The notes beneath the pieces were generated by a model, which made no database searches, was not told where the DNA came from, and worked only from the letters and a program-made list of their open reading frames with translations. This document shows positions 4,476 to 5,478 of a DNA stretch of 5,478 bases, one piece after another. The stretch's first letter is position 1; each line of letters starts with the position of its first letter. The translations under genes were made by a program, and so were the position numbers. The DNA comes from an uncultured Collinsella sp. (GTDB taxonomy: Bacteria > Actinomycetota > Coriobacteriia > Coriobacteriales > Coriobacteriaceae): NCBI GenBank assembly GCA_900548495.1, contig URKT01000107.1, positions 1 to 5,478 on the forward strand, written 5' to 3'.

Positions 4476-4513
4476 GCTACCGCCCGCTGGTTCGGAAGCT
4501 GGCGGGCAGTAGC
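4476..4513. repeat. 12-bp-arm inverted repeat at the broken integrase end
   Basis: GCTACCGCCCGC (4476-4487) and GCGGGCAGTAGC (4502-4513) are complementary at 11 of 12 positions, the odd pair being G-U on - strand RNA. A 9-bp direct repeat GGCAGTAGC (4505-4513 and 4514-4522, shared edge) follows at once. It marks the zone where integrase similarity stops and the unrelated frame begins, so it may have promoted the deletion. Confidence 0.45.
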
Positions 4514-4534
4514 GGCAGTAGCGGTGTGGCTCGA

Positions 4535-5424
4535 TAGGCCCGAATATCCGTAAGGAAGGTGCTCGCTCTCATATGTGCTGATATGCCTCGCCTCGCGAAC
4601 CTTGGGATGCTTCCTGAGGTAATCCCTCAATTCGAGCCACTCTTTATGCTCATAACGCTTCGAAATCGTTTCCCCGTCGACAGTTTCCTTCACATAATGG
4701 TATGTTCGAACGCCTTCGAACTTGCCGAACCCGTTCTCGACGCTGAAGTTTCTGAACCAGCGCGAAAACCCATTCAGGTCCATGAAGTTGACTTGGGGAT
4801 GCCTGTCTTTCGTTCGTTCAAATGAGTGGACGAGCGGAGTGCCTTTGACTTGTTCCAGGCCGAAGGCTTCCATTTCGCGAGCCTGCTCCTTTTTCCAGAA
4901 TTCGAGATACGACGTCAGCGTCTCGCTTATCGAGATCCTCCGCACGCTTTTCTTGCTTTTGGGCGAGCGAACGCTTCGATCGGCCGCGAACTGCTGCTCA
5001 ATGAGGATGCTTCTGTTCTCGACGGAGACATCGGACCACGTCATCCCGAGGGCTTCTGCCCTTCTCATGTCGGTGTCGAGCATGAGCATCACGCATGTGA
5101 TGTGCGCGTCCGGTTCTCGATTGAGTAGGATGTCGAGTAGGCGAGCGGCGTGATGGTTCCTTCGCGGTTGTCGTGGAACTTTTTTGCGTACGAGCCGACG
5201 GTGTCCCTCGATTTTTGGACGTAGGTGCCGCTGTTGAGTTCTGCCTTGTAGGCTTCGAGTGCGGCGTCGACCTCTCGGCTTTTGGTGGTATGTATGGTCT
5301 GCCACGGCGAATAGCGGTATTTGCCCGTGACCGGATCCTTGCCGAGGCTGTGACGGTAGCGCCACGTGTATTTGTCGCGGCGTTGCTTCGTTCCTTTGCC
5401 TATGACGAGAGGTCGGTCGTTCAT
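4535..5424 (-). pseudogene. Tyrosine recombinase (phage/ICE-type integrase), broken
   Basis: Intact members carry out site-specific integration of mobile elements. The N-terminal part (ATG at 5424, AAGGA six bases upstream) has an arm-type DNA-binding domain (YTWRYRHSLGKDPVTGKYRY, residues 19-38, to about 66) and begins a core-binding domain (TVGSYAKKFHDN...PLA, to residue 95). At about 5140-5150 similarity jumps to another frame that continues ARLLDILLNREPDAH. In the family this segment comes after the whole core-binding domain, so roughly 90 residues are lost with a frameshift. The first frame ends in TGA at 5089-5091. The second holds the first catalytic Arg (DTDMRRAEALGM, near 5060-5065; the family usually has GMRRGE) and the beta-hairpin Lys region (SPKSKKSVRR). 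It loses similarity near 4535, just where PHxLRHT would follow, so HxxR, the second His and the Tyr nucleophile are all missing. The frame then runs on as low-quality sequence to TGA at 4403-4405. It cannot be an active recombinase. Confidence 0.85.
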
Positions 5425-5478
5425 CGTGTTCCTTGCCTGAAGTGCCTGAGAATCGCGCTCGGTTGCGCGGAATGGCGC
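5421..5478 (-). CDS. Possible excisionase / small DNA-binding protein, 3' end only
   Basis: A - strand frame is open from the right edge to TGA at 5421-5423, reading RHSAQPSAILRHFRQGTR at its end. The stop overlaps the integrase ATG as ATGA, the translational coupling often seen between an excisionase gene and a downstream integrase. Only 19 codons are visible, so function is inferred from position alone. The integrase ribosome site lies inside this frame. Confidence 0.35.
   Translation of the reverse strand, partial: RHSAQPSAILRHFRQGTR

Noticed and set aside
4559..5153. + strand ORFs opposite the integrase
   Set aside because: They are shadows of the integrase-derived sequence, which gives clear recombinase similarity on the - strand.
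5144..5365. Start of the second integrase frame as a separate protein from the ATG at 5365
   Set aside because: Its first ~73 residues are the off-frame of the integrase N-terminus and look non-coding (Arg/Gln/His-rich); similarity begins only at ARLLDIL.

Overview
The window looks like accessory or semi-accessory chromosome of a high-GC Gram-positive gut bacterium. The best guess is a coriobacterium such as Collinsella. This rests on GC-rich codon use, an actinobacterial-style AAA+ ATPase, integrase wording I associate with gut Coriobacteriia, and short inverted repeats that I believe recur in such genomes. The genus is inference; no rRNA or other marker gene is present.

Left part (1-1700): the 3' end of a KDPG aldolase gene (+ strand, eda) finishes at a textbook Rho-independent terminator. 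A gene-free stretch of about 390 bp follows, holding three successive inverted repeats and a possible TATAAT promoter. A GntR/FCD-family repressor gene then runs convergently on the - strand. It is bracketed by two members of one inverted-repeat family with 24-25 bp arms. The natural reading is a sugar-acid (Entner-Doudoroff type) catabolic gene beside its regulator.

Middle (1700-2728): a divergent control region carries a 16-bp perfect palindrome, overlapping candidate promoters in both directions and a LacI-type operator-like site. A long structured leader of about 250 nt then precedes a YczE/YitT-like membrane protein gene. The leader holds a 23-position hairpin, a second hairpin and a terminator-like stem with a U-run that ends 27 nt before the start codon. 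This looks like transcription attenuation or a riboregulator.

AAA+ cassette (2755-4106): seven phased 10-bp repeats lead directly into an ORC/Cdc6-like AAA+ ATPase gene with a C-terminal winged helix. The gene is followed by a separate array of degenerate palindromic repeats with a higher-order period of about 72-73 bp.

Right part (4103-5478, - strand): a terminator, an inverted repeat overlapping the stop of an unrecognised small ORF, and a doubly damaged tyrosine integrase. The integrase has lost its core-binding domain through a frameshifting internal deletion and has lost the HxxR/Tyr end. A possible excisionase tail overlaps the integrase start by ATGA. The right side is therefore probably the decayed edge of an integrated element that continues beyond the window.
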